DNA of 64,000 nucleotides. Source: WQUF01 sp031549885 (GTDB lineage Bacteria; Bacillota; Clostridia; Clostridiales; Clostridiaceae). The notes under the pieces were generated by a model. It was not told where the DNA came from. It saw nothing but the letters and a program-made list of their open reading frames with translations, and ran no database searches. Below, piece after piece: positions 8,074-16,602 of this stretch (positions within the stretch are counted from its first letter, which is position 1; every line of letters begins with the position of its first letter). The stretch is from positions 1 to 64,000 of the forward strand of contig JAVBPD010000002.1 of assembly GCA_031549885.1 (NCBI GenBank), read 5' to 3'. The translations under genes and the position numbers were made by a program.

Positions 8074-8995
8074 TTTGTTCCTCCCATAAATTACTTGGAT
8101 ATAAACCATCCTTTTTATAATCCTTTATCATTTGCATAACAACAGGTTTATCATCTTTATAAGTTACTCCAAACCATTTATCTAAAGATTTAAAAACATG
8201 TACATTTGCAATTTTTTTCTCTATTAATATTCCAACTGCATTTGGCAAAAAAAATTCAGATTTTAAAGGTTCTTCTTTTAAATAAACATCTAAAAAATCT
8301 TTAAAAATAGCTCTAAGCTTTGGAAAAATGCCGCTTGTAAAACCCCAAAAATTCATGGATACTATGGTTTCATTGTCAAGAGGTATAAGTTCTCCATCTT
8401 TATCATCCTTATAAATTGCCCCATATTCTGTTTTATATATATGGGTTCGTTCAACTATTTTAGTTAGTTTAAAATTTTCATCTACTGAACAAACTCCTCT
8501 TGATACATATCCAAAATCTGTAAGCGTATTTTGCATGATATATCCTATCATTGCAAAATTTAAATTATCATCATTTGTTTTCATTAAAAAGTCATACATA
8601 ATTTTAAAAGAATTTTTTCCATAATAATCATCTGCATTTATAACTGCAAATGGTCCATTAATTATTTTTTCACATGATAAAACAGCCTGACCAGTGCCCC
8701 AAGGTTTTACCCTATCGATTGGACACGTATACCCTTCTGGCAAATCATTTAAATCTTGAAAAACATATTTTACTTCAATATATTTTTCTATCCTATTCCC
8801 TATTATTTTTCTAAAATCATCTTCCATTTCCCTTGTAATAATAAATACAAGTTTTTTAAATCCAGCTTTTAAACAGTCATAAATAGAAAAATCTATGATT
8901 AAATTTCCATTTTCATCTATAGGGTCAATCTGTTTTAAGCTTCCATACCTTGACCCAAGCCCTGCTGCTAAAATAACTAGAGTAGGCTCTGACAT
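8066..8995 (-). CDS. sugar-1-phosphate nucleotidyltransferase
   Basis: 309 residues with a Rossmann-like NTP-transferase fold: AAGLGSRYGSLKQ is the nucleotide-binding loop near the N terminus, WGTGQAVL lies mid-protein and NADDYYG supplies the metal-binding Asp pair. The start is set at the ATG at 8995 (MSEPT), which gives the family's usual short lead; a longer upstream frame adds an implausible Ile/Lys-rich extension. Its stop overlaps the nahK start. It likely turns hexosamine-1-phosphate into UDP-sugar or a similar product; the exact base and sugar are not visible. Confidence 0.88.
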   Translation of the reverse strand: MSEPTLVILAAGLGSRYGSLKQIDPIDENGNLIIDFSIYDCLKAGFKKLVFIITREMEDDFRKIIGNRIEKYIEVKYVFQDLNDLPEGYTCPIDRVKPWGTGQAVLSCEKIINGPFAVINADDYYGKNSFKIMYDFLMKTNDDNLNFAMIGYIMQNTLTDFGYVSRGVCSVDENFKLTKIVERTHIYKTEYGAIYKDDKDGELIPLDNETIVSMNFWGFTSGIFPKLRAIFKDFLDVYLKEEPLKSEFFLPNAVGILIEKKIANVHVFKSLDKWFGVTYKDDKPVVMQMIKDYKKDGLYPSNLWEEQNG

Positions 8996-9078
8996 TATAT
9001 CACATCCTATTTTAAATTTTATAAATATTAATTTAATATAAATCATTTTAACAATATTTCTTTCACATGTAAAATCAT

Positions 9079-9106
9079 ATAAGGCCCTATGAACCATAAG
9101 GCCTTT
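9079..9106 (-). terminator. hairpin after methionine aminopeptidase
   Basis: AAGGCC pairs with GGCCTT in an 11-nt stem with one mismatch (9081-9091 with 9095-9105). It sits just after the map stop; the T-run is weak, so readthrough into the sugar genes is possible. Confidence 0.5.
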
Positions 9107-9117
9107 TGTGAAATTAT

Positions 9118-9993
9118 TTAATAAGTAATTACTTCACACCCATCTTGTGTTACTAAAACTGTAACTTCCCACTGGGCTGAAGGTTTGCCATCCCTAGTAT
9201 ATATTGTCCATCCATCGTATTTATCTACAAAAACCTTATTTGATCCCATATTTACCATTGGTTCAATTGTAAACATCATTCCAGGGACCATCAGCATTCC
9301 AGTACCTGATTTTGCTACATAACTTACAAATGGATTCTCATGAAATTCAAGGCCAATACCATGACCACCAACTTCTTTTACTATAGAGTATCCATTTTTC
9401 ATGGCATGTTTATTTACAGCATTTGACATTTCACCCATAAGTCTCCAGGGTTTAACTTCTTTAACGCCTAATTCTACACATTCCTTTGTAACTTCAACAA
9501 GCTTCTTTTTTGCTTCACTTACATTGCCAATGCAAAACATTCTAGATGAATCGGAATAACATCCCCTATATCTTGTAGAAACATCTATATTTACAATATC
9601 TCCATCTTTTAAAATTGTCCTTTCTGAAGGTATTCCATGGCATACTACTTCATTAATTGAAACACATACGCTTCTTGGATACCCTTCAAAACCTAAAGGT
9701 GCACATGTTCCTCCTAAAGCTTTTGTAGTTTCGCTTACTATTTTATCTATTTCTAATGTAGTCATGCCTTCTCTTATATGTTCTGCCACTTTATCGAGCA
9801 CAGCAATATTTATTTTGCAACTTTCTTTAATTCTTTCAATTTGCCTATTGGTTTTTATTATATCTCTACTTGGAACAGTGTAACCTAAAGATTTATAATA
9901 TTCAATTTTTTCATCAAATTCACAATGGCAATCTATATATTTTTTTTGGCTTCCACACCAACAATTATCATCTTTGTTTAATTTTCGTATCAT
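9118..9993 (-). CDS. map: methionine aminopeptidase, type I, with N-terminal SEC-C motif
   Basis: 291 residues; removes the initiator Met from nascent proteins using a dinuclear metal site. The N-terminal CWCGSQKKYIDCHC is a SEC-C zinc motif of the kind that tethers enzymes to the ribosome. The catalytic domain follows with CHGIPS, the Asp ligands in NIDVSTRYRGCYSDSS, GGHGIGLEFHE and TIEPM. The ATG at 9993 has GGAG 6 nt upstream; a TTG at 10014 has none. This is the long, SEC-C form found alongside standard map in clostridia. The sugar genes follow downstream. Confidence 0.94.
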   Translation of the reverse strand: MIRKLNKDDNCWCGSQKKYIDCHCEFDEKIEYYKSLGYTVPSRDIIKTNRQIERIKESCKINIAVLDKVAEHIREGMTTLEIDKIVSETTKALGGTCAPLGFEGYPRSVCVSINEVVCHGIPSERTILKDGDIVNIDVSTRYRGCYSDSSRMFCIGNVSEAKKKLVEVTKECVELGVKEVKPWRLMGEMSNAVNKHAMKNGYSIVKEVGGHGIGLEFHENPFVSYVAKSGTGMLMVPGMMFTIEPMVNMGSNKVFVDKYDGWTIYTRDGKPSAQWEVTVLVTQDGCEVITY

Positions 9994-10112
9994 ATACCTC
10001 TCCAACTTTATCAATTTATGCTTATATTAAATCTTAACTCTAATTTTATTTTAGCACAAGCTTTTTAATTTTGTGGTAAAATAAAATAAATATATTACAA
10101 TTGAGGTGAAAA

Positions 10113-10808
10113 ATGTTTAAAAAAAACCGTATATTTATAGCTTTACTTTTACTGTTTTCTGTAATTTTTTTAATAATATATGTTATTAATTATTTCGGAG
10201 TTATTCCTGTAAAGTACTATACTTCAAAGGATTTTAACATCGAAGTTATACATAGCAGATCAGACTTTAATAAAAATGGAATTGATGATTATACTGATAT
10301 TTTAGATGGTGCTAAAAAAGATGCAGAAAATAAACCTAAATATAATGGTGAATACTTTGTAGGTGGATATCCACCTGATAACATCGGTGTATGTACAGAT
10401 GTGGTTTGGAGAGCTTTTAAAAATGCTGGTTTTTCTTTAAAAGAAATGGTAGATGAAGATATTAAAAATAATATTGATCTTTATCCATTAAGTGATGGAA
10501 AGCCTGATCCAAATATTGATTTTAGGCGAGTTCAGGATTTGAAGGTTTATTTTGATAGGACTGCCACTTCTTTAACCTTAGATGTTAATGATATTAAGGA
10601 GTGGCAACCTGGTGATATTGTCACATTTGGTACAAACCATATAGGCATTATTTCAGATAAGCGCAATAAAAAAGGCATTCCTTATCTAATTCATAATGCT
10701 GGCCAACCTAAGAGAGAAGAGGATGTTCTCAAAACTTGGCCTACTAAAATAAGTGGTCATTATAGATTTGATGCTAGTAAAATAGTCAAACTTATTAGCT
10801 TTAATTAA
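10113..10808 (+). CDS. DUF1287 family membrane-anchored protein
   Basis: 231 residues with one N-terminal membrane segment (about residues 8-29), then a DUF1287 domain outside the membrane. Family marks are the GVCTDVVWRAFKNAG segment with the conserved Cys and the later FGTNHIGIISD with a conserved His, an arrangement like papain/NlpC-type Cys-His hydrolases. DNKNGIDDYTD-like acidic sequence before it could bind calcium (seen here as DFNKNGIDDYTDI). The function of the family is unknown; a wall peptidase role is only inferred. The start has TTGAGGTG upstream. The gene converges with and overlaps the GtrA gene by 4 nt at the stops. Confidence 0.85.
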   Translation: MFKKNRIFIALLLLFSVIFLIIYVINYFGVIPVKYYTSKDFNIEVIHSRSDFNKNGIDDYTDILDGAKKDAENKPKYNGEYFVGGYPPDNIGVCTDVVWRAFKNAGFSLKEMVDEDIKNNIDLYPLSDGKPDPNIDFRRVQDLKVYFDRTATSLTLDVNDIKEWQPGDIVTFGTNHIGIISDKRNKKGIPYLIHNAGQPKREEDVLKTWPTKISGHYRFDASKIVKLISFN

Positions 10809-11221
10809 TTTTTCTTTTGAAACACAAGTTTTTTTTGAAAAATATAGTTAAATTGAAACATTGATGTATCAACGATCATTTTTGCAAATGCTGCTGGTAT
10901 TATTTTAAATTTTAAAATAAGCTCTACAAAAAACCAGCTTGCTACAGTTCTCAAAAAGAATATTAAGCAAAATTTTAATGCGCCACTTTTATTTTTTTCT
11001 TTTATTTGAAATACAAATTTTTTATTTAAGTAATAATTAAAAATACCCGATATAACTCTAGCAATAAAAGTATATATAAAAATTTCAAATGCACTTGATT
11101 TTGTAAAAATTACTAAAAATAAAGCAAATATTCCAACATCAACAAATGATGATAATAGTGAAGATATTCCATATTTAAATAATTCTATATATAAATAAAT
11201 ATGATTGATTACCTTTGTCAT
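10805..11221 (-). CDS. GtrA-like membrane protein
   Basis: 138 residues with four predicted membrane helices and the GtrA-family pattern: YGISSLLSSFVDVGIF in the first helix, then RVISGIFNYYLNKKFVF and a C-terminal FNYIFQKKLVF. These proteins help flip or present lipid-linked sugars during surface polysaccharide decoration. The ATG at 11221 with GGAG upstream is preferred over a GTG at 11254. No glycosyltransferase partner adjoins it, which is unusual for the family. Confidence 0.85.
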   Translation of the reverse strand: MTKVINHIYLYIELFKYGISSLLSSFVDVGIFALFLVIFTKSSAFEIFIYTFIARVISGIFNYYLNKKFVFQIKEKNKSGALKFCLIFFLRTVASWFFVELILKFKIIPAAFAKMIVDTSMFQFNYIFQKKLVFQKKN

Positions 11222-11328
11222 ACATAATCGTCTCCATTTATTTAATATTTTCACATATTATATCACATTTTTTTAATTAAATTATCATTTTAACAATAAT
11301 TTAATTTTTAATTAAATATGAATTGCAT

Positions 11329-11430
11329 AAAAAAAACACTCTGTTTCCAGAGCGCAAAAGTAAAGGTATCTTTTTATTTGTAAGTATTTGAGAAATAATT
11401 TCTTAATTAATCAAATTATATATAAGTACA
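11329..11430 (-). ncRNA. candidate small RNA, about 100 nt
   Basis: On the minus strand a good promoter (TTGATT at 11464-11459, 17-nt spacer, TATTAT at 11441-11436) is followed about 80 nt later by a terminator hairpin CTCTG-GAAA-CAGAG with eight T residues. No open frame longer than six codons lies between. This is the pattern of an independent small RNA; no known family is recognised. Confidence 0.4.
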
Positions 11431-11610
11431 TTTTTATAATAAATTATTCAAGAAAAAAAATCAATAGTTTTAATAAAAACTTAATAAAGATTAATATTTT
11501 AAATAATTTTGATATATTTAGTTATTAATCAGTAAATATATTTTATATTTTCCTTCATTTATACAATTTTCTATTTGATTTTATTGACTACATGCGGATA
11601 TAATTATAAT

Positions 11611-11650
11611 AAAAGTCAATTTTATACATAATACAAAATTGACTTTTAAA
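11611..11650 (-). terminator. terminator of the copper operon
   Basis: Perfect 13-bp inverted repeat (11611-11623 with 11635-11647) directly after the copZ stop, with a flanking A-run and T-run. Confidence 0.85.
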
Positions 11651-11651
11651 T

Positions 11652-11864
11652 TTATTTTATAACATCATATCCTTGATCTTCAATTGCATTTATTATGTCT
11701 TCTTCCGCAAGTTTTTCATCATCAAAGTACACTGTAACATTTTTGCATTTTAAATCAACTACTACATTTTCAACTCCTAATAAAGCAGAAACTGCATTTT
11801 TAACTGAATTTTCACAATGGCTACAAGACATTCCCTCTACAACAAAAATATGACTTTTTTTCAC
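11652..11864 (-). CDS. copZ: copper chaperone CopZ-like HMA protein
   Basis: 70-residue single heavy-metal-associated domain. The GMSCSHC loop near residue 11 has the CxxC pair that binds Cu(I) and hands it to a transporter. The remaining ferredoxin-like fold is complete, ending in AIEDQGYDV. The start is GTG with AAAGGAG upstream. It lies 20 nt after the HMA/SafE-like membrane protein gene, so the two form a copper-handling operon. No CopA ATPase or CsoR/CopY regulator is in the window. Confidence 0.93.
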   Translation of the reverse strand: MKKSHIFVVEGMSCSHCENSVKNAVSALLGVENVVVDLKCKNVTVYFDDEKLAEEDIINAIEDQGYDVIK

Positions 11865-11884
11865 TTTATCAACTCCTTTAATAA

Positions 11885-13192
11885 TTATTTTACTGTTATA
11901 TGGCTTTTTATCATGCCCATCCAGCAGCTATAATTTATTACTCCTTCTTCATCTGGAGTAAACTCAACTATATTATCGCCTACTTGCAATTTTTTATCAA
12001 TATTATACTTAGGTATAATTATTTGTTCATTGCATCCATTCAAATTTTCTTTTGAAACCTTAATTGTCCATTTTACTGGAATTCCTTTTTTAACAACAAT
12101 GGGATCGTACTCATTTCCTTTTAACTCTGTAGAAATTAACTGTATATTATCTTGAATTTTAGCAACATTTTTATCATTTGAGAACAAATTTGCTGATGCC
12201 ATAACATTTATTCCTGATAGACTAAGCCCGTTTCCAAGCATTATAATGCCTAAAAACATTACAAGCAAAGCGCTGACTTTCATCATAGTTTTTGTAAACT
12301 TTCCGCTAATTAAAGTACTTACAACTCCAAATAAAAACATCAACAAAAAAGTCCCAAGGCTAAAGGAAAGCATAGAAAGCGCTCCTTTTATTGCACTGCC
12401 TGTCCCTAATGCATATATTTGCATAGATTGAAGCGGTCCACATGGCATCAATCCATTTAATAGCCCTATAACAAATGGACCAATATTTCTTTTTTTAGAA
12501 TATATTTTTGATGCAAATATTTTAGGCATCTTAGGTACAATTTTCTTTAAAGAAGGGAATATATTCATCATGTTAAATCCCATTATTATCATGAAAATAC
12601 CTGATAAAATTGCAATTAATCCTTTTGCAGTGCCGCCAAAAGAAATTGCAGATCCGATTGCTCCAACTATTGCGCCAATAATAGTATAAGATATTATTCT
12701 TCCACTATTATATTGCAGGCTTGGTATAATATTATAGATATTCTTTTTATTTTCTAAATCTTTTTTATAATTTAAACATTGAGATAAATTTATTCCTCCA
12801 CACATGGCAACGCAGTGTATAGATGTCATCATACCTACAATAAATAAAAGCCCATATCCCATGCTGCCTTCTATTTTTGGAATAACCTTAAATCCTATAG
12901 TATTGTTAATTATCACGTAAATAGCGATTATTATAATAAAAAAACCAATAAATTGCAATAAAGACATATTGTTTTTATTTTCCATGCAAATTTCATATCC
13001 AATTGATTCAATTGTATCATTTATCTTATCTAAATTTACAGAATCCTTATCATATTCAATATTTAAATTTGATTTAACATAACTTGCTTTAACAGATTTT
13101 ACTCCTTCAAGCTTTCTTAATTTATTTTCAATTTTTAATTCACACCCAGAACAGCTCATACCATTTATTTTAATTTGCTTTTTTATAATCAT
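11885..13192 (-). CDS. HMA / SafE-like (sulfite-exporter-like) membrane / cupredoxin-like fusion protein
   Basis: 435 residues in three parts. Residues 1-70 form an HMA domain with GMSCSGCE. Residues about 80-335 form a polytopic membrane domain of the UreH/SafE type; MCGGINLSQC and NGLMPCGPLQ carry Cys residues reminiscent of the DsbD/CcdA-like copper transporters. Residues about 345-435 form a cupredoxin-like module with Cys in NLNGCNEQ and a terminal YSCWMGMI motif that fits a copper site. The architecture suggests copper transfer across the membrane, for efflux or metalloenzyme assembly. The start has AGAGGTG upstream; copZ follows. Confidence 0.85.
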   Translation of the reverse strand: MIIKKQIKINGMSCSGCELKIENKLRKLEGVKSVKASYVKSNLNIEYDKDSVNLDKINDTIESIGYEICMENKNNMSLLQFIGFFIIIIAIYVIINNTIGFKVIPKIEGSMGYGLLFIVGMMTSIHCVAMCGGINLSQCLNYKKDLENKKNIYNIIPSLQYNSGRIISYTIIGAIVGAIGSAISFGGTAKGLIAILSGIFMIIMGFNMMNIFPSLKKIVPKMPKIFASKIYSKKRNIGPFVIGLLNGLMPCGPLQSMQIYALGTGSAIKGALSMLSFSLGTFLLMFLFGVVSTLISGKFTKTMMKVSALLVMFLGIIMLGNGLSLSGINVMASANLFSNDKNVAKIQDNIQLISTELKGNEYDPIVVKKGIPVKWTIKVSKENLNGCNEQIIIPKYNIDKKLQVGDNIVEFTPDEEGVINYSCWMGMIKSHITVK

Positions 13193-13226
13193 GATATTTG
13201 CGCACCTCTATTAAACACTTATTATA

Positions 13227-13418
13227 TTAAATAAACATTGTATCAATTATCTTATTGCTTTTAATCACATACTCTACTGATGTTTCAACATTAGCTGAAC
13301 TTCTAGCATTTTCTTCTTCAATTTGATTTTTAACGCTATATATCAATATTGTAAATGATAGTAAAAATAATACTGTAACTCCAAATATACTATATCTTTT
13401 TAACTTTGAAAAATCCAT
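13227..13418 (-). CDS. small single-pass membrane protein
   Basis: 63 residues: short basic N terminus, one membrane helix (about residues 11-28), then an acidic coiled tail with a hydrophobic end. ATAGGAGC precedes the ATG. It lies 34 nt upstream of the copper fusion gene and 78 nt downstream of trmN6, all on the same strand, so it may be the first gene of the copper operon. No family is recognised and no metal-binding motif is seen. Confidence 0.6.
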   Translation of the reverse strand: MDFSKLKRYSIFGVTVLFLLSFTILIYSVKNQIEEENARSSANVETSVEYVIKSNKIIDTMFI

Positions 13419-13496
13419 ATTTGCTCCTATTCTATATAATTATTTCATTTTAAGGTGATTATACTACTAATATGTGAGGAATATGTGAGATTTTCT

Positions 13497-14219
13497 TTAA
13501 CTATATATGTTCACTATATCATCTGTATAGTTAAGATTATCGTCATATATGTTAAGAGTTGGCATTGCTTTTAAAAATTTACCTCCATATTTTTGACCTT
13601 CAATTAAAAATAAATGAGGTCCTTTTGTTTTTTTGCTTTGAACAAATTGTATGGTTTTTGGTTCTATTTTATGTTTCCTCATTTCACATATAGAGTCGCA
13701 AATTCTTTCTGCACGATTTACCATATAAAGCCTTCCATTATCTTTTAATAAAATAAAAGATGCTAAAATAACATCTTCAAGTGTGCATAATATTTCATGT
13801 CTTGATATTCTATCTTTTTCATTTAAATTTAAAATACCACTGTTGTTTTTTTTATATGGAGGATTGACTGTAACAACATCTACTTTTGAAAGTGACTTTA
13901 AGTATTGTAAATCTTTAATATCGCATTTAAAGAAATTTACTTTTTCCTCAAGGTTATTTAACTTTGAAGATCTATTTGCCATTTCCACAAGATCATCTTG
14001 TATTTCAAGCCCAATAATATTTTTATATTCTTTTTTTCCTGCAATTATAAAAGGTATGATTCCAGTTCCTGAACATAAGTCTATGACTTTATTGTATTTT
14101 AAAACTTTGGAAAAATTTGCTAAAAGTACAGCATCCATTCCAAATCTAAAGCCTTGTTTTTTTTGATATATTTTTAAACCCTTTATTTGAAGGTCATCTA
14201 AAGTTTCATCTTCTTTCAT
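13497..14219 (-). CDS. trmN6: tRNA1(Val) adenine-37 N6-methyltransferase-like protein (TrmN6/YabB)
   Basis: 240-residue class I SAM methyltransferase. The SAM loop is VIDLCSGTGIIPF near residue 45 and the catalytic NPPY motif of amino-group methyltransferases is VTVNPPYKK near residue 120. It occupies the place of Bacillus yabB after tmk-yaaQ-holB-ricT. AGGAGG precedes the ATG. The Bacillus neighbours yazA and rsmI (yabC) do not follow here. The precise substrate is inferred from family and synteny. Confidence 0.88.
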   Translation of the reverse strand: MKEDETLDDLQIKGLKIYQKKQGFRFGMDAVLLANFSKVLKYNKVIDLCSGTGIIPFIIAGKKEYKNIIGLEIQDDLVEMANRSSKLNNLEEKVNFFKCDIKDLQYLKSLSKVDVVTVNPPYKKNNSGILNLNEKDRISRHEILCTLEDVILASFILLKDNGRLYMVNRAERICDSICEMRKHKIEPKTIQFVQSKKTKGPHLFLIEGQKYGGKFLKAMPTLNIYDDNLNYTDDIVNIYS

Positions 14220-14240
14220 AAGATCCTCCTATTTAAATTA

Positions 14241-14270
14241 AAAAGAGTCACCAAATGGTAACTCTTTTTT
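14241..14270 (-). terminator. terminator of the ferredoxin gene
   Basis: 11-bp stem with one G-T type mismatch (AAAGAGT..ACC / GGT..ACTCTTT) around an ATTT loop, with T-runs at both ends. It separates the ferredoxin gene from trmN6. Confidence 0.85.
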
Positions 14271-14274
14271 CATA

Positions 14275-14442
14275 TTAGCCTTCTATAGGTGCCTCAACTG
14301 GACAAACAGATGCGCAAGCACCACAGCTAATACAAGTATCTTGGTCAATAGTATAAACTGATCCTTCTGATATAGCATTTACTGGACATTCTGGTAAACA
14401 AGTTCCACACGCTATACAAGTATCTTCAATTTTATATGCCAT
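14275..14442 (-). CDS. 2[4Fe-4S] ferredoxin
   Basis: 55-residue clostridial-type ferredoxin, a low-potential electron carrier. Two complete cluster motifs are seen: Cys9, 12, 15 with Cys19-Pro20, and Cys37, 40, 43 with Cys47-Pro48. The two halves show the usual internal duplication. The ATG is preceded by a strong GGAGGTG. It is flanked by its own terminator (14241-14270), so it is probably expressed independently of the surrounding yaa block into which it is inserted. Confidence 0.97.
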   Translation of the reverse strand: MAYKIEDTCIACGTCLPECPVNAISEGSVYTIDQDTCISCGACASVCPVEAPIEG

Positions 14443-14516
14443 AATAAAACACCTCCATAACCACTATAGCTTTTAAACAAATATATTTTAACATGTTTTC
14501 ATAATAAATAACAGTA

Positions 14517-14720
14517 TTATTCTAAAGTAAAATACAAATCTTCAAATTGCAATTTAATCTTATTCTCGCTAACATAGTTCTCATCAAACACAATGTTTAT
14601 TATATTTCTTTCACTTACAATTTGATATGCTATAATTCCATCTATATTAGCAGCTGTATCAATTAGTTTATCATAATTAGATTCTATAATTGATTGCGGA
14701 ATTTTGATGCTACATTTCAT
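14517..14720 (-). CDS. small conserved-looking protein after ricT
   Basis: 67 residues, mixed charge, predicted alpha/beta, no Cys motif or membrane segment. The start is the ATG at 14720, preceded by GGAGGTTAAG, 1 nt after the ricT stop, so the two are coupled. It occupies the position of yabA in Bacillus but is half its length and lacks YabA's C-terminal zinc motif, so it should not be called YabA. The sequence IPQSIIESNYDKLIDTA and IINIVFDENYVSE suggest a small ACT- or DUF-like fold; function unknown. Confidence 0.75.
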   Translation of the reverse strand: MKCSIKIPQSIIESNYDKLIDTAANIDGIIAYQIVSERNIINIVFDENYVSENKIKLQFEDLYFTLE

Positions 14721-14721
14721 C

Positions 14722-15639
14722 TTAACCTCCAAAACCTTCATCAAACAAATCTTTTAATATTTCTTCCCCACCATTTTCAATTTCAATATCGAGCTTAATA
14801 TCATTTTCAGGAACCAATCCTTCATATGTTCCAGATATAAGCTCTACATCGTAAATTGAAAAATCCTTTATAACCTCATCATCATTAATAGATAGTTTTA
14901 CGGAAACATTTTCTTTCACTACAGAGTTTTGAACAACCTTCCCTCTTCCAAGTGCAGTTTTAACTTCAGAATTTATAGAAGGTAGTTTCTTTCTTATGCA
15001 TTCATATGTAGTTTGTTCATAATTTAAACAGCACATAAACCTTCCGCAAACCCCAGAAATCTTGCTTGTATTTAATGAAAGATTTTGTTCTTTTGCCATT
15101 TTTATAGAAACTGGAGCAAATTCTTTTAAAAACGAGGAGCAGCAAAGAGTTCTACCGCAAACTCCTAGTCCGCCTATCATTTTCGATTCATCTCTAACCC
15201 CAATTTGCCTTAGTTCTATTCTAATTTTAAATATAGATGCAAGGTCTTTAACTAAGTCACGGAAATCTATTCTTCCACTTGCAGTAAAATAAAATATAAC
15301 TTTATTACAATCAAATATATATTCAACATCGCTTAATTTCATTTGTAAATTATGATCCTTTATTTTTTCAAGACAAACAGTAAAAGCATATTTTTCTTTA
15401 ATTTTATTCTCTCTATTGGTCTTTAAATCATCACTTGTTGCTATTCTAATAACATTTTTTAGTGGTGACACAATTTCTTCATCACTTACAAATTTAATTC
15501 CAGTTATGCATTGACCAAATTCTATTCCCCTTACAGTTTCAACAATTAAAAAATCTCCTGTTTTAATGTCAAAATCCAGCGGACAAAAGTAATATATCTT
15601 TCCTGCTTCCTTAAATCTTACTCCAACAACTTTTGTCAA
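14722..15639 (-). CDS. ricT: Ric complex subunit RicT (YaaT, PSP1 domain)
   Basis: 305 residues. RicT belongs to the RicA-RicF-RicT complex, which carries Fe-S clusters and stimulates RNase Y-dependent mRNA maturation, affecting sporulation, competence and biofilm in Bacillus. The Cys-rich PSP1 signature is clear: CGRTLCCSSF near residue 160 and CGRFMCC near 200. The start is TTG with GAGGGAGG upstream inside the end of holB, so the genes are coupled. Its place after holB matches Bacillus gene order. Confidence 0.95.
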   Translation of the reverse strand: MTKVVGVRFKEAGKIYYFCPLDFDIKTGDFLIVETVRGIEFGQCITGIKFVSDEEIVSPLKNVIRIATSDDLKTNRENKIKEKYAFTVCLEKIKDHNLQMKLSDVEYIFDCNKVIFYFTASGRIDFRDLVKDLASIFKIRIELRQIGVRDESKMIGGLGVCGRTLCCSSFLKEFAPVSIKMAKEQNLSLNTSKISGVCGRFMCCLNYEQTTYECIRKKLPSINSEVKTALGRGKVVQNSVVKENVSVKLSINDDEVIKDFSIYDVELISGTYEGLVPENDIKLDIEIENGGEEILKDLFDEGFGG

Positions 15640-15640
15640 A

Positions 15641-16585
15641 CTACAGTGCCTCCCTCGTAAATATCATAAATTGCTCTAATACTAAAATTGTGTTCACATT
15701 GCTTTTCAACATTTGAATAGCTTTATTTATATTTTGAAATAAAATAAATAGTTCTGTATAGTTATATTTTAAAGATAATTCATCAATTTGATCCATTTTA
15801 TCTTTATTCATCAATAAGTTAACATTTACATTATCTTTAAATAATAATAAATCCCTTATATAAATCAAGATAAAAGTCAAAAGCTCTTCCCAGGAATTTT
15901 TATACTTTTCAAAAATTTTGTTAAATTTAATTATTTCATCAAATCCTAATTTTTTAAAATTTAATATTCGAAAGGCATCCTCTCTTAGCTCCACAAAAAA
16001 ATCATCTTCTAAAAACATCTTCGCTCTTTTAGGCACACCTTGACTAAAAGTTATAGACATGTTAATTTTATCTTCATCTATATTTTTAAATTCTTTACAA
16101 AGGAATAGTTTAAGTTCTTCATTTTTTAAAGGTTTAAATCTCAATATTTGGCATCTTGATTTAATAGTATCTAAAACATTTTTAATATTTTCAACAATTA
16201 ATATTATTGTTATGTTTTTATTTGGCTCCTCTAAAGTCTTTAAAAAAGCATTTTGAGCTGATTCTGTTGCCCTATGAAATTCATCTATTATAATTATTTT
16301 TTTAAAAGAAATAAATGGCTTTTTATTTGTTTCTTCAATAATAAGCCTTATATCTTCAACACCTAATGATTTTTTATCTTTTTTAAGAGAGTAAATATAA
16401 ATGTCTGGATGCTCTTTAATCTTATGAAGATCCATCATTAGGCAAGCAAAGCCTTTAGCAATTTGTTTTTTTCCAATTCCATCATCACCATAGAACAACA
16501 ATGCATGAGGGATATTTTTATTTTTGATAAAATTTAAAAGCATGTTTTTTATTTCATCATTTCCAAAAATGTCTTCAAAAATCAT
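15641..16585 (-). CDS. holB: DNA polymerase III delta' subunit
   Basis: 314-residue AAA+ clamp-loader subunit that opens the sliding clamp at primer ends. GDDGIGKKQ is the P-loop near residue 32, IIIDEFHRATESAQNAFLKTLEE (cited here as DEFHRATE and LKTLEEP) is the Walker B/sensor region, and SRCQILRF is the SRC motif. The zinc-binding Cys module of many gamma/delta' proteins is not evident. The ATG lacks a good ribosome site, suggesting coupling to darA 18 nt upstream. yaaR, which lies between these genes in Bacillus, is absent. Confidence 0.93.
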   Translation of the reverse strand: MIFEDIFGNDEIKNMLLNFIKNKNIPHALLFYGDDGIGKKQIAKGFACLMMDLHKIKEHPDIYIYSLKKDKKSLGVEDIRLIIEETNKKPFISFKKIIIIDEFHRATESAQNAFLKTLEEPNKNITIILIVENIKNVLDTIKSRCQILRFKPLKNEELKLFLCKEFKNIDEDKINMSITFSQGVPKRAKMFLEDDFFVELREDAFRILNFKKLGFDEIIKFNKIFEKYKNSWEELLTFILIYIRDLLLFKDNVNVNLLMNKDKMDQIDELSLKYNYTELFILFQNINKAIQMLKSNVNTILVLEQFMIFTREAL

Positions 16586-16602
16586 TTTTCATTAGCAAAA
16601 AA

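Noticed and set aside
11584..11605. Plus-strand promoter TTGACT with TATAAT before the copper terminator
   Set aside because: The spacer is only about 15 nt and any transcript would run straight into a terminator hairpin and then antisense to copZ; treated as chance in A/T-rich DNA.
14517..14720. yabA
   Set aside because: Position matches Bacillus but the protein is only 67 residues and lacks the zinc-binding C-terminal motif.
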